Assembly: GCA_934486825.1 (NCBI GenBank)
Contig: CAKSQF010000020.1
Location: forward strand, 1-40,254
Direction: 5' to 3'
Source of the DNA: an uncultured Eubacteriales bacterium
GTDB lineage: Bacteria > Bacillota > Clostridia > Oscillospirales > CAG-272
DNA length: 40,254 bases
The translations under genes and the position numbers were made by a program. Below the pieces are notes generated by a model. That model was not told where the DNA came from, ran no database searches, and saw only the letters and a program-made list of their open reading frames with translations. Below, in pieces: positions 16,583-24,204 of this stretch; position 1 is the stretch's first letter; each line of letters begins with the position of its first letter.

Positions 16583-17434
16583 ATGGAAACACAGAAAATA
16601 TTCTGCCCGGCAAAGCTCAATTTCTTTCTTGAAGTCGGAGACCTGCGCCCGGACAATTATCATAATATCGATTCGGTAATGCAGACGGTCGATCTTTGCG
16701 ATATAGTTGAGGTCGGGATATCCGACGGCAACGGAAGGATAAACCTTAACTGCAATCTCCCGGAGCTTTGCGACCCGGATACCAATATTGCGGCAAAAGC
16801 GGCAAAAAAGTATCTTGAGGAAGCCGGGAAAAACGATGTTGACGTTTTTATCGGGATTGAAAAGCATATCCCGGTTGCCGCGGGACTTGCCGGAGGATCG
16901 ACAGATGCCGCAGGAGTTCTCCTGCTTATGAACAGGATGCTCGGAATATTTGACGAAGCAGAGCTTTTGCGGATAGGTGCGGCGCTCGGCGCCGATCTGC
17001 CTTTCTGTATGATGAGAGGTGCGGCACGTGCGACCGGAATAGGCGATAAGCTGGAGCGACTGCGCCCGCTCTCCCGTGAGATTGCAATTGTGATAGCCGT
17101 CGGCGGTGAGCGTGTGTCAACTGCCGAGGCGTATCGGACGGTTCTGCCCGGAAACGGAAGCGCGGACAAAATGGCGTCTTTGTTCGGAAGCGGAGATATC
17201 TACGGTATCTGTTCGGAAATGTATAACGCATTTGAAAAGACGGTTTCGGGTATGCGCCCGTATGTGCCGTCGGCAAAACATATAATGATGGAGTACGGAG
17301 CGCTTGCGGCAATGATGAGCGGAAGCGGTCCGTCGGTGTTCGGACTTTTCAGTGACCATGACCTTGCCGAGAGGGCGTGCGACGATCTCGCGCGCCGCGG
17401 CTACGAGTCGTTCGTTTCTTTTTCGACGATGTAA
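16583..17434 (+). CDS. ispE: 4-diphosphocytidyl-2-C-methyl-D-erythritol kinase
   Basis: GHMP-family kinase of 283 aa that phosphorylates the 2-hydroxyl of CDP-ME in the non-mevalonate (MEP) isoprenoid pathway, in the cytosol. Visible signatures are the N-terminal CPAKLNFFLEV, the ATP-binding GHMP motif PVAAGLAGGSTDAAGVL at about 94-110, and the C-terminal MSGSGPSVFGLF. Length is normal for IspE. The 3' end overlaps by 34 bases, tail to tail, with the leftward gene ending at 17401. It follows the DUF362 gene by 15 bases. Confidence 0.96.
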   Translation: METQKIFCPAKLNFFLEVGDLRPDNYHNIDSVMQTVDLCDIVEVGISDGNGRINLNCNLPELCDPDTNIAAKAAKKYLEEAGKNDVDVFIGIEKHIPVAAGLAGGSTDAAGVLLLMNRMLGIFDEAELLRIGAALGADLPFCMMRGAARATGIGDKLERLRPLSREIAIVIAVGGERVSTAEAYRTVLPGNGSADKMASLFGSGDIYGICSEMYNAFEKTVSGMRPYVPSAKHIMMEYGALAAMMSGSGPSVFGLFSDHDLAERACDDLARRGYESFVSFSTM

Positions 17435-18435
17435 TAGCAAAAGATGTCAATAAGAAGCTGCTTGCAGAAGGAATCGAATTCATCGGCTTTTACGGCGCTC
17501 ATGTACAGATCGGCGATCTTTCCGTGAAGATCGTCGGTCTTTTTTGCGTTTTTGTAAAACAGCTCCGCAACTTCTTTTTTCAGCGAAAAAATCTTTTTCA
17601 GAATCGGTCGTTCCGACCTTATGTCATAAGCCGTAAAGCGCTCCGTGTTTATAATCTTGTCGGATTTGTCTGTCTTTTCCGTTCTGCCGATGTATGTGGA
17701 TATTTCCGGGATCCATACTCCGTATGTTTTTCCGGAGCTGTCGGTGCATACGGTAAAAGCATATTTTGCGTCTGTAAGCCGATCGCATATCCGATTAATG
17801 ACATACGGACATATTCCGTATCTGTCGGTAAATGAAATAACGTGTTCCGATCTTTCGGCAAATTCCTCGCTCGGAATCAGCCCGAAGGCGGTCGGTATGA
17901 ACGATATCTTGCGGGAACTTACGCCGATCTGCCGCGGTTCTCCGAACCGTGAGACAAGACGCCCCGCAAATCCGTTCAGCTTGTCGGTGAGAATGTATTT
18001 GCGGATTGTTGACTCAAAACTCTTTTCAAGACTGAAAAACGTGTCGGAAAGCTGTGTGTTTATGTAAGAAAGTCCCGCAGCGTCGGCAGACAGCTCTTTT
18101 ACCGTGTCCGATATCCGACGGAGCCTGTCGCGGTCGTATATACCGTAAAGCGATATGTCAATGCATCTGTGATCGGGCGGCGTAATGCTTTTTTCTGCCG
18201 ATACCGAGATAATGCCGCCGATGCGGACGGCTTTCGCCCTGCCGCAGTTGTCAATAAGCAGTTCGGTCTTCATACGGCGGTTCGAAGCTTCCGCAGCTGT
18301 TTTTGAAATGACCGCCTCGTATGCGGCGCGCTCTCCTCCGTGCAGATGTATCTGTAATTCTTCCTCTCCGCAAGGCATGTCAAAAACCGTGTTATCGGGA
18401 TGAAAATGCTCGGGAATGTAATAAAGTAACGGCAT
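17401..18435 (-). CDS. Unrecognised protein, possibly a P-loop-less relative of the PRK06851 tandem-ATPase family
   Basis: Protein of 344 aa. The start is ATG (18433-18435), 5 bases after AAAAGGAG; an upstream ATG in frame at 18474 lacks a ribosome site. No signal peptide or membrane helix is seen. Two halves are visible. The first has LHGGERAAYEAV where a P-loop GGxGxGKST would be expected, then a helical pair; the second ends in a helix resembling the ALxxAKxxHDELExxYIxAMDF pattern that I recall for PRK06851 proteins (here NAKKTDDLHGKIADLYMSAV). This remote match is from memory and uncertain. If right, both nucleotide-binding loops are lost. Last of a leftward set after the Ppx and TrmH genes; its 3' end overlaps ispE by 34 bases. 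Confidence 0.7.
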   Translation of the reverse strand: MPLLYYIPEHFHPDNTVFDMPCGEEELQIHLHGGERAAYEAVISKTAAEASNRRMKTELLIDNCGRAKAVRIGGIISVSAEKSITPPDHRCIDISLYGIYDRDRLRRISDTVKELSADAAGLSYINTQLSDTFFSLEKSFESTIRKYILTDKLNGFAGRLVSRFGEPRQIGVSSRKISFIPTAFGLIPSEEFAERSEHVISFTDRYGICPYVINRICDRLTDAKYAFTVCTDSSGKTYGVWIPEISTYIGRTEKTDKSDKIINTERFTAYDIRSERPILKKIFSLKKEVAELFYKNAKKTDDLHGKIADLYMSAVKADEFDSFCKQLLIDIFCYYIVEKETNDS

Positions 18436-18480
18436 ATGATCTCCTTTTCGGGAAAACCGGATTTGGTATATCATATGCCG
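18430..18480 (-). promoter_or_regulatory. 11-bp inverted repeat enclosing the SD and start codon of the 17401-18435 gene
   Basis: A perfect 11-bp repeat (18430-18440 with 18470-18480) spaced 29 bases. In the leftward mRNA the start codon is inside the 3' stem arm and the SD AAAAGGAG is in the loop, so folding could limit initiation. Confidence 0.55.
18441..18448 (-). promoter_or_regulatory. Ribosome binding site deciding the 18435 start
   Basis: AAAAGGAG on the minus strand, 5 bases before ATG 18435-18433. It rules against the longer in-frame start at 18474. Confidence 0.8.
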
Positions 18481-18486
18481 TTTGAT

Positions 18487-19272
18487 TTATTTTGTTATAC
18501 GGTTCTGCCTGAGTACCTCGAAGCAAAGGACCGTTGCCGCAGATGCGGCTGACAGTGCGAGCGGAAAATCACGTCCGTATTCGATTTTTACGTTCATATC
18601 GGCGGCAGACGAAAGCACAGATGATATTCCTCTTCTTTCGCCTCCGATAATCAGAAGGAGCGGAGAAGTCAGGTCCGAATTCCACATTGATACGGCATTG
18701 TCGGTGTCCGCACAGACGATGCCGTAGGATTTTGACCTGAACAGTTCCGGAAGCTCTTCGCGTGCGGCGGTGTAAAGCGGGATAAGCTCGGAGGCTCCCG
18801 CAGATGAACGGCAGACCGCTCCTGCCGAATCGACGACCGCCCTTTCGGGCAGAATAATGCCGCTCGCACCCGATGCATATACCGATCTGATCGCATATCC
18901 GAAGTTGTATGGGTCTTCCAGTCCGTCAAAAAGATAATATATCCCGTTTTCGGCAATGTCGTCGTATGAAATCTGCTTTAAAGTCCGCTTTGTGCATGAA
19001 GTGATTATTCCGCCGTGACTTGACCCTTCGGCAAGCGAATCAATGAGACATCGGTCGGCGTATTCGATCTCAAAGCCAAGCTCGTGACTCATTGCACGGA
19101 TGAATGAAAGATGCCTGCCGTTTGCCGCCTTTTTTTTGCGGTCAAACCAGACCTTGTTGATTTTCCGGTCGGAAACGCCTGATCTGATTCCCGAAACAAC
19201 ACTTCGGAAAGATATCATCCCCTCCATGATGTCAAGGTCGGCGGTCGTATCGCGGTTCTGATCTGAAGTCAT
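18487..19272 (-). CDS. TrmH/SpoU family RNA 2'-O-methyltransferase
   Basis: SPOUT-fold SAM-dependent RNA methyltransferase of 261 aa, expected to 2'-O-methylate tRNA or rRNA. An N-terminal RNA-binding part covers about 1-100. The catalytic domain shows motif 1 as EDPYNFGYAIRSVYASGASG (Asn and Arg kept), motif 2 as LIIGGERRGIS, and motif 3 as LALSAASAATVLCFEVLRQ. The usual motif 3 is SLNVSVA; here the Asn is replaced by Ser and the following Ser by Ala. The target RNA cannot be assigned. Its ATG overlaps the stop of the preceding Ppx gene by 4 bases (ATGA), implying coupled translation. Confidence 0.88.
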   Translation of the reverse strand: MTSDQNRDTTADLDIMEGMISFRSVVSGIRSGVSDRKINKVWFDRKKKAANGRHLSFIRAMSHELGFEIEYADRCLIDSLAEGSSHGGIITSCTKRTLKQISYDDIAENGIYYLFDGLEDPYNFGYAIRSVYASGASGIILPERAVVDSAGAVCRSSAGASELIPLYTAAREELPELFRSKSYGIVCADTDNAVSMWNSDLTSPLLLIIGGERRGISSVLSSAADMNVKIEYGRDFPLALSAASAATVLCFEVLRQNRITK

Positions 19273-20210
19273 ATTGTAAACTTACCTTCTTTGCTGAGGA
19301 TTGATTCTATGTAGCTCGCTCTGATGCCCGCTTCGGTCACCTCTATGTCGGTGTTCCCGGTGATATCCATAAGCGAAAGAATCGCGGCGGCGGCAGGAGT
19401 TGCCGTGTGGATGCGCGTCGGAAGTATGCGCAGAAGCGTTTGCTTTACCGTTTCGTCACAGTCGGTGATGCGCTTTGCAACAGAGCGGAGATCTTCGGCA
19501 GAAAGCGTACAGGGCAGAGTCGGACAGATGTCCGTCCCCTCTTTCAGAGAATATATGAGCTGTGCAAGCGCCCGACCCGATCCGCCGTTTATGTAAAGCT
19601 CCGAAAAACCGTCCTGGATAAATCCGGCAGTCAGAAACTCTGAGCGGGCGTATTCGCCGATGCGTTCCAACTCGTCTGCGGTCGGAAGAATGTTTCTGAC
19701 AAATTTCCGGTAAAGAACCAGAGCGCCGAACGGAAGGGAACGGCTGTTAACCGGAGCCCGCCTGTCAAAGGCAATGACCTCTGTCGATCCACCGCCCATA
19801 TCAAGGAGCAGCCCATCGCGGTCGGTGCTTGCGACCGACATCAGCGATTCAAAGGTCAGCATTGCCTCGCGCTCCCCCGAAATCAGATCGATCGTAAGTC
19901 CGGTGCGTGAATATATCTCCTGTCGGAGCTTTCCGAAATCCGAAACAGAACGGAGCGCCGCCGTTGCAAAGGCGTATATCCTGTCAGCGGGACATCCGCA
20001 GGACAGGGCAAAGTCGGAAAGGACGTTGAGTGCGTCGATAAGTATCACGGTTCCGTTCTGCGTGAGAACTCCGTTTTTTATGTGTCCGATCAGACCTGCG
20101 GGAACGGTTTTTCTGAAGGATTCGGTCGGTCGGACGTTGCTGTCCGCGTCAAAATCAAAGACCGATATCTTGATTGTGTTTGACCCTATGTCTATAGCCG
20201 ATATTTTCAT
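19269..20210 (-). CDS. Ppx/GppA family phosphatase
   Basis: Protein of 313 aa in the ASKHA-fold family of exopolyphosphatases and pppGpp phosphatases. The start is ATG (20208-20210) behind GAGGG; an in-frame TTG at 20225 is less likely. The N-terminal phosphate loop is AIDIGSNTIKISVFD, the second LLLDMGGGSTEV, then SLPFGAL. It is the short, single-module form without the C-terminal HD-like domain of E. coli Ppx. It either hydrolyses polyphosphate from the end or removes the 5' phosphate of pppGpp; sequence does not decide. First gene of the leftward cluster, with a plausible promoter at 20253-20281. Confidence 0.9.
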   Translation of the reverse strand: MKISAIDIGSNTIKISVFDFDADSNVRPTESFRKTVPAGLIGHIKNGVLTQNGTVILIDALNVLSDFALSCGCPADRIYAFATAALRSVSDFGKLRQEIYSRTGLTIDLISGEREAMLTFESLMSVASTDRDGLLLDMGGGSTEVIAFDRRAPVNSRSLPFGALVLYRKFVRNILPTADELERIGEYARSEFLTAGFIQDGFSELYINGGSGRALAQLIYSLKEGTDICPTLPCTLSAEDLRSVAKRITDCDETVKQTLLRILPTRIHTATPAAAAILSLMDITGNTDIEVTEAGIRASYIESILSKEGKFTI

Positions 20211-20252
20211 ACAGATAACCCTCAAAGCGGCGAAAAATGCCTTGTTTTCTTT

Positions 20253-20281
20253 ATAATATCACAAAAAAAGCGGTTCGTAAA
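20253..20281 (-). promoter_or_regulatory. Promoter of the ppx-trmH cluster
   Basis: On the minus strand TTTACG (20281-20276), a 17-base spacer and TATTAT (20258-20253), about 40 bases before the Ppx start codon. Confidence 0.55.
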
Positions 20282-20362
20282 TAGTTTTTTTATTTTTTTG
20301 TGTGATTCTATTGTTTTCTGCTTCCATATATAATGGAACAGATGACATTACGAAAGGATCTG

Positions 20363-21064
20363 ATGAAAATGAATTTTCTGCGTATTCTCGGCAGCATTGT
20401 CTGCCTTTTTCTCAGAGTTGACGAACCGGGGAGCTTCCCGCCGCCGCTTGACCCGGATGTGGAAAGGGAATATTTTGTTCTGGCGGGAAAAGGAGACAGT
20501 AAGGCAAGGGAAGAGCTGATAGTACATAATCTGCGCCTTGTTGCGCATATTGTAAAAAAATATTATACCGGATATTCAGCACAGGACGATCTGATTTCGA
20601 TAGGCACTATCGGACTTATAAAGGCGATCGATTCGTATGATGTGACAAAAGGAGCAAAGTTTGCGACCTATGCGGGCAAATGTCTCCAGAATGAGATACT
20701 TATGTATTTCAGAGCACAGAAAAAATCAGCGGGCGAGATATCGCTGTCCGAGACCATCGATGTCGATAAAGACGGAAATCCGCTGACGTGGAGCGATGTG
20801 CTGTCTGTTGATGATACGATCGCCGATGACATTTTTGTAAAGATCAGCAGTGAAAAAGCAAAAAGGATAATAAAGGAGTCGCTTGATCCCCGCGAAAGAA
20901 AAATAATCGTGATGCGTTACGGACTGTCGGGCGATAAAGCGCTCACGCAACGCGAAATAGCCGCAAAGCTCGGTATTTCGCGCTCATATGTGAGCCGCAT
21001 CGAAAAGTCGGCACTTGAAAAAATCGGAAACGGATTGTCGGGCGGAGCCGGGATTTATTCATGA
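20363..21064 (+). CDS. sigK: RNA polymerase sporulation sigma factor, pro-sigma-K
   Basis: Mother-cell late sporulation sigma factor, 233 aa from ATG 20363 (231 aa from ATG 20369), behind AAAGGA (20353-20358). An upstream in-frame ATG at 20333 lies in an AT-rich promoter-like stretch and is rejected. A hydrophobic N-terminal pro-sequence (about 4-16, FLRILGSIVCLFL) precedes SFPPPLD, matching the membrane-tethered pro-peptide removed by SpoIVFB in known spore formers. Region 2 contains NLRLVAHIVKKY and DLISIGTIGLIKAIDSYD; region 4.2 contains LTQREIAAKLGISRSYVSRIEKSAL. The gene is continuous, with no skin-type insertion. A weak sigma-E-like sequence lies near 20304-20333. spoIVB lies 1.8 kb downstream. 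Confidence 0.93.
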   Translation: MKMNFLRILGSIVCLFLRVDEPGSFPPPLDPDVEREYFVLAGKGDSKAREELIVHNLRLVAHIVKKYYTGYSAQDDLISIGTIGLIKAIDSYDVTKGAKFATYAGKCLQNEILMYFRAQKKSAGEISLSETIDVDKDGNPLTWSDVLSVDDTIADDIFVKISSEKAKRIIKESLDPRERKIIVMRYGLSGDKALTQREIAAKLGISRSYVSRIEKSALEKIGNGLSGGAGIYS

Positions 21065-21081
21065 TTTTTTTCGGCTTTTTG

Positions 21082-21112
21082 TCATAAATCCAAAACCTCG
21101 TGCATAAAAATA
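21082..21112 (+). promoter_or_regulatory. Sigma-E-like promoter of the SPOCS-LysM gene
   Basis: TCATAAA (21082-21088), a 13-base spacer and GCATAAAAATA (21102-21112) match the sigma-E pattern kmATATT-N13/14-gCATACAATA well at the -10 and partly at the -35. Position fits a start near 21119 with the SD at 21135. Expression in the mother cell is inferred. Confidence 0.5.
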
Positions 21113-21148
21113 TTATTGCCATAATAAGAACGATAAGGAGCGATTGTT

Positions 21149-22669
21149 TTGAAAAAGCCTGTACTTGATAAACAAATATGGACGAGAGGAAGTGAAAGAG
21201 GCAGCGTCGGCTGCGAATGTACAAAAGATGTCATTCTTCCGGATATGTATAACGATATAAAAAGGATACTGCGTTCCGATGTCTCGCTTCGTCCTGGAAA
21301 TATGAGCGTTGATAATTCGAAATTCAGCTGGGATGCAACGCTTTTCTGCAGTATACTGTTCGTTGACGAAAATGACGAAATAAAAAATGTAGATGTGATT
21401 ATAGACTGTTCGGGCGGATGTCAGCTCGATCAGGATAATTCGCGTATATCTTTTGTGGCTTTGCCTTACCTTGAATCATTCAGCGTCAAGGCGGTAAACC
21501 CGAGAAAGCTCGGTGTGAGGGCAAGAGTCGGGGTGAATATGAAGAGCTGGGCGGGACAGCTACCCGATCCGGAGTTGCCGGATTTTTTCAATGAGGACGA
21601 CAAACTCTCGGTCGAAACACGTAAATGCGAGTGCAGACATATGGTAATGGTCTGCGCCGAAGAACGGGACGTGACTGTAAATGAAGATATAATTCTCGAT
21701 AAACTCCTTCCGTCGGTCGGTGAAATGCTTTCGTGCAGTGTCACAATCGGACCTCTTGATCTGCGGAGCGGCGAGGATGCCGTCGCATATTCGGGAGAAG
21801 CAAAAGTCGGACTCGTGTACATGTCGGATGAAAAAAAACTGACAGTTACCGAAAGCAGGATAAATATATCCGGAACGGTTGACGCTCAGGGAGTAAGTCC
21901 GGATGCCGCATTGCTCGCAACCGCTTTCGTCGGCAAACATGAATGTCAGACTTCGGAGGATATGAGCGGTCAGAACCGTATAGTGTCGGTCGGTTTTTGC
22001 TATGATGTGTTTGTCTCTGCCGCATGTCCCGTTTCCGCAGATTATGTGACCGATCTGTATTCGACCGATTTCCGTACCGAAAACAGCGTGCAGATATATA
22101 AATGCAGTACACCGGCAAAAAATGAAGAACTGAGCGTAAAAAGAAATTGCTCGTCACCCTTCGACGGCTCGGGCGAAATACTTTCGGTAACGGTGGGCAG
22201 TGCCGTGACATCGTTTGCCAGAAAGGATGACGGAGTCTATGCCTTTGTGTCGTCTGCGCTTACAGCCCTTGTCCGAAAAGAGGACGGAACGGTTACCTCG
22301 GTCGGTATTCTTGACGGCTTTGATGTCAGGATCCCCGATTGCAGGGAGCAGCTTGCAAATATTGTAATATGCAAAACCGAAGCCGGAACGACTGACGGAA
22401 ATCTTTACATAAATTATGAGGCAAAATTGTCGCTGTTATGCTGGGATGATATGCAGATAGAGGCTGTCGGAAAGGTCAGAGCAGGCGAGGCTGACCGCAT
22501 AGTTCAGGGTCGTCCGCTTACCGTCTATTATCCGGCACCGGGCGAAACGCTCTGGCAGATAGCAAAAAGATATTCGGTTACCGAACAGACGCTTGAGGCG
22601 GCAAATCATACCAGAGAAAACGGAGATGCACTGATAATACCGCGTCGCCGTGTCGGAGAGGGTGCATAA
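21149..22669 (+). CDS. SPOCS (DUF3794) and LysM domain protein
   Basis: Protein of 506 aa. It starts at TTG 21149, 8 bases after AAGGAG (21135-21140). Most of the protein consists of DUF3794/SPOCS beta-rich repeats (for example about 165-265, starting near VNEDIILDKLLPSVGEML), a domain found in spore-coat morphogenesis proteins such as SpoVID. A C-terminal LysM domain (about 455-500, YYPAPGETLWQIAKRYSV) should bind peptidoglycan. No signal peptide is seen, which fits a mother-cell protein assembling on the forespore surface. It sits between sigK and spoIVB behind a sigma-E-like promoter, so a spore coat or cortex role is likely. Its exact counterpart in Bacillus is not clear. Confidence 0.88.
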   Translation: MKKPVLDKQIWTRGSERGSVGCECTKDVILPDMYNDIKRILRSDVSLRPGNMSVDNSKFSWDATLFCSILFVDENDEIKNVDVIIDCSGGCQLDQDNSRISFVALPYLESFSVKAVNPRKLGVRARVGVNMKSWAGQLPDPELPDFFNEDDKLSVETRKCECRHMVMVCAEERDVTVNEDIILDKLLPSVGEMLSCSVTIGPLDLRSGEDAVAYSGEAKVGLVYMSDEKKLTVTESRINISGTVDAQGVSPDAALLATAFVGKHECQTSEDMSGQNRIVSVGFCYDVFVSAACPVSADYVTDLYSTDFRTENSVQIYKCSTPAKNEELSVKRNCSSPFDGSGEILSVTVGSAVTSFARKDDGVYAFVSSALTALVRKEDGTVTSVGILDGFDVRIPDCREQLANIVICKTEAGTTDGNLYINYEAKLSLLCWDDMQIEAVGKVRAGEADRIVQGRPLTVYYPAPGETLWQIAKRYSVTEQTLEAANHTRENGDALIIPRRRVGEGA

Positions 22670-22731
22670 AAAAATAAATAAATGAAATTATTACAAGGGA
22701 TATAAAAAAAGATATGCAGCACAATATAAAT

Positions 22732-22846
22732 GCGGGTCCGAAAAAATCGGAAAGTCTTTAAGCAGTGAAAAACGACCATTGCGGAAAGTCTTGCATTGAA
22801 AGCGTAAAAACGTTCAGTTGACCGGAAAGGAAGCTTTTGTACCCGC
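22732..22846 (+). ncRNA. Candidate structured leader upstream of spoIVB
   Basis: GCGGGT (22732-22737) can pair with ACCCGC (22841-22846), enclosing smaller pairings: CCGA/TCGG at 22738-22750, CGT/ACG near 22803-22812 and AAAGC/GCTTT near 22799-22836. An 11-base direct repeat CGGAAAGTCTT occurs at 22748 and 22782. I do not recognise a known riboswitch. It ends about 20 bases before the spoIVB start. Confidence 0.35.
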
Positions 22847-22867
22847 GGCAAAAGAAGTGAAAAGACA

Positions 22868-23947
22868 ATGAAAAAAGAAAGAAGAAAAGAGAAAAAACAG
22901 ATCCTGATGCGCTCGGTCCTGATAACGGTAATTGCCTTTCTTGTTTTTGCCCAAAGCATGCCCTGCGCTTCATATGCGGACAGCGTTGCGACGGATAACG
23001 GCGACTCTGCAGTGCAGACAGTTATTCCGGGTGGAATGCCTTTCGGCGTGAAGCTTCAGACAAAGGGCGTTGTGGTTGTAGGTATTTCGCCGCTCGACGA
23101 TTCGGATGACGGTGTGTGTCCGGCATCTAAGGCGGGAATAAAAACAAGAGATGTTATAATCGGTGCAAACGGAAAGGAAATAAACAGCATCGACGATTTC
23201 AGCAAGGCACTTGATGATTCGGGAGGAAAGGAAATACGACTTTCGGTTGTAAGGGAGAAGAAGGAGATAAAGGTCGGACTGATTCCGGTAAAATCCGAAA
23301 AGGACGGACATTATAAGGCAGGTATATGGGTCAGAGACGGAGCGGCGGGAATAGGTACCGTAACCTTCATATGTCCCGATGAACACTTTTTTGCGGGACT
23401 CGGTCACGGCATATGCGATCCCGATACCGGAATCCTTATGCCGATGTCACACGGTACGGTTTATGACGTTTCGATCGGATCGATCCGTAAAGGTAAAGAG
23501 GGTACTCCCGGAGAGCTGAGAGGCTTCTTTTCGGGTCCGAAGACCGGTGCGCTTCTCGCAAATACCGAATACGGTACATTCGGGATGCTGTCGGTGTTGC
23601 CGAAATCAACCGAAAAACCGATCGGTATTGCAGACCCGAAGGACGTAAAGTGCGGGGAAGCCTGCATACTATGTACACTTGACAACAACAGGACCGAAAA
23701 ATATTCGGTTTCCATAACGAAAATAATAGACAGAAACAGGGACTCAAAAAATTTCGTTATACGTGTAACCGATAAACGACTGCTGGAAAAGACGGGCGGA
23801 ATAGTGCAGGGTATGAGCGGAAGCCCGATAATACAGGACGGTAAGCTGGTCGGAGCAATCACGCATGTTTTCGTGAATGAACCGCAGAACGGCTACGGTA
23901 TTTTCGCAAAAACCATGCTTGAAAAATCGATGCGCGGCGTAAGCTGA
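22868..23947 (+). CDS. spoIVB: SpoIVB peptidase (S55)
   Basis: Serine protease of 359 aa made in the forespore and secreted into the intermembrane space in known spore formers, where it cleaves SpoIVFA and so releases pro-sigma-K processing. An N-terminal signal or anchor segment lies at about 15-32. A PDZ domain spans about 60-140 (GVCPASKAGIKTRDVIIGANGKEI). The S55 domain shows GLGHGICDP with His180, VTDKRL with Asp302 and GGIVQGMSGSPI with Ser317, spaced as in the Bacillus enzyme. The SD is weak (AAAGAAGTG). It is the end of the sporulation block and is followed by a terminator. Unlike Bacillus, spo0A does not follow. Confidence 0.95.
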   Translation: MKKERRKEKKQILMRSVLITVIAFLVFAQSMPCASYADSVATDNGDSAVQTVIPGGMPFGVKLQTKGVVVVGISPLDDSDDGVCPASKAGIKTRDVIIGANGKEINSIDDFSKALDDSGGKEIRLSVVREKKEIKVGLIPVKSEKDGHYKAGIWVRDGAAGIGTVTFICPDEHFFAGLGHGICDPDTGILMPMSHGTVYDVSIGSIRKGKEGTPGELRGFFSGPKTGALLANTEYGTFGMLSVLPKSTEKPIGIADPKDVKCGEACILCTLDNNRTEKYSVSITKIIDRNRDSKNFVIRVTDKRLLEKTGGIVQGMSGSPIIQDGKLVGAITHVFVNEPQNGYGIFAKTMLEKSMRGVS

Positions 23948-23978
23948 TATCTGTGCGCAAAACCGGATAAAATAAAAG

Positions 23979-24015
23979 ATCTCTCTTTCGCAAATTGTGC
24001 GAAAGAGAGATTTTT
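23979..24015 (+). terminator. Intrinsic terminator after spoIVB
   Basis: A 13-bp perfect stem (23979-23991 with 23999-24011), 7-base loop and a T-run ending at 24015. Confidence 0.9.
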
Positions 24016-24050
24016 ATGTAATATATCACAATACACCGATTGTCAATATG

Positions 24051-24065
24051 GTTGTTTTAAACAAC
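24051..24065. repeat. Small palindrome upstream of the rsmE promoter
   Basis: GTTGTTT and AAACAAC, separated by one T, lie 36 bases before the -35 box in AT-rich DNA. It could be an operator or an UP-like element; evidence is only the symmetry. Confidence 0.3.
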
Positions 24066-24101
24066 AAAAAATTTTAAAAATAATTTTTGTTCAAAAAAGC
24101 A

Positions 24102-24130
24102 TTGACAAATTGCACAAAACTGTGTATAAT
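24102..24130 (+). promoter_or_regulatory. Consensus sigma-A promoter of rsmE
   Basis: TTGACA (24102-24107), a 17-base spacer and TATAAT (24125-24130): both boxes are perfect. AT-rich DNA lies upstream. Confidence 0.92.
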
Positions 24131-24204
24131 ACAGATGTTGCCGCACATCTTGTTTGACATAACCTGTGCCGTCAACCAGACTGTTTAGTGTCAATGGAGC
24201 GAAT

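Noticed and set aside
20333..20362. Longer sigK start at ATG 20333
   Set aside because: It overlaps a TATAAT-like stretch, has no ribosome site, and would put charged residues before the hydrophobic pro-sequence.
20363..21064. skin-like interruption of sigK
   Set aside because: The reading frame is continuous through regions 2 and 4 with no insertion.
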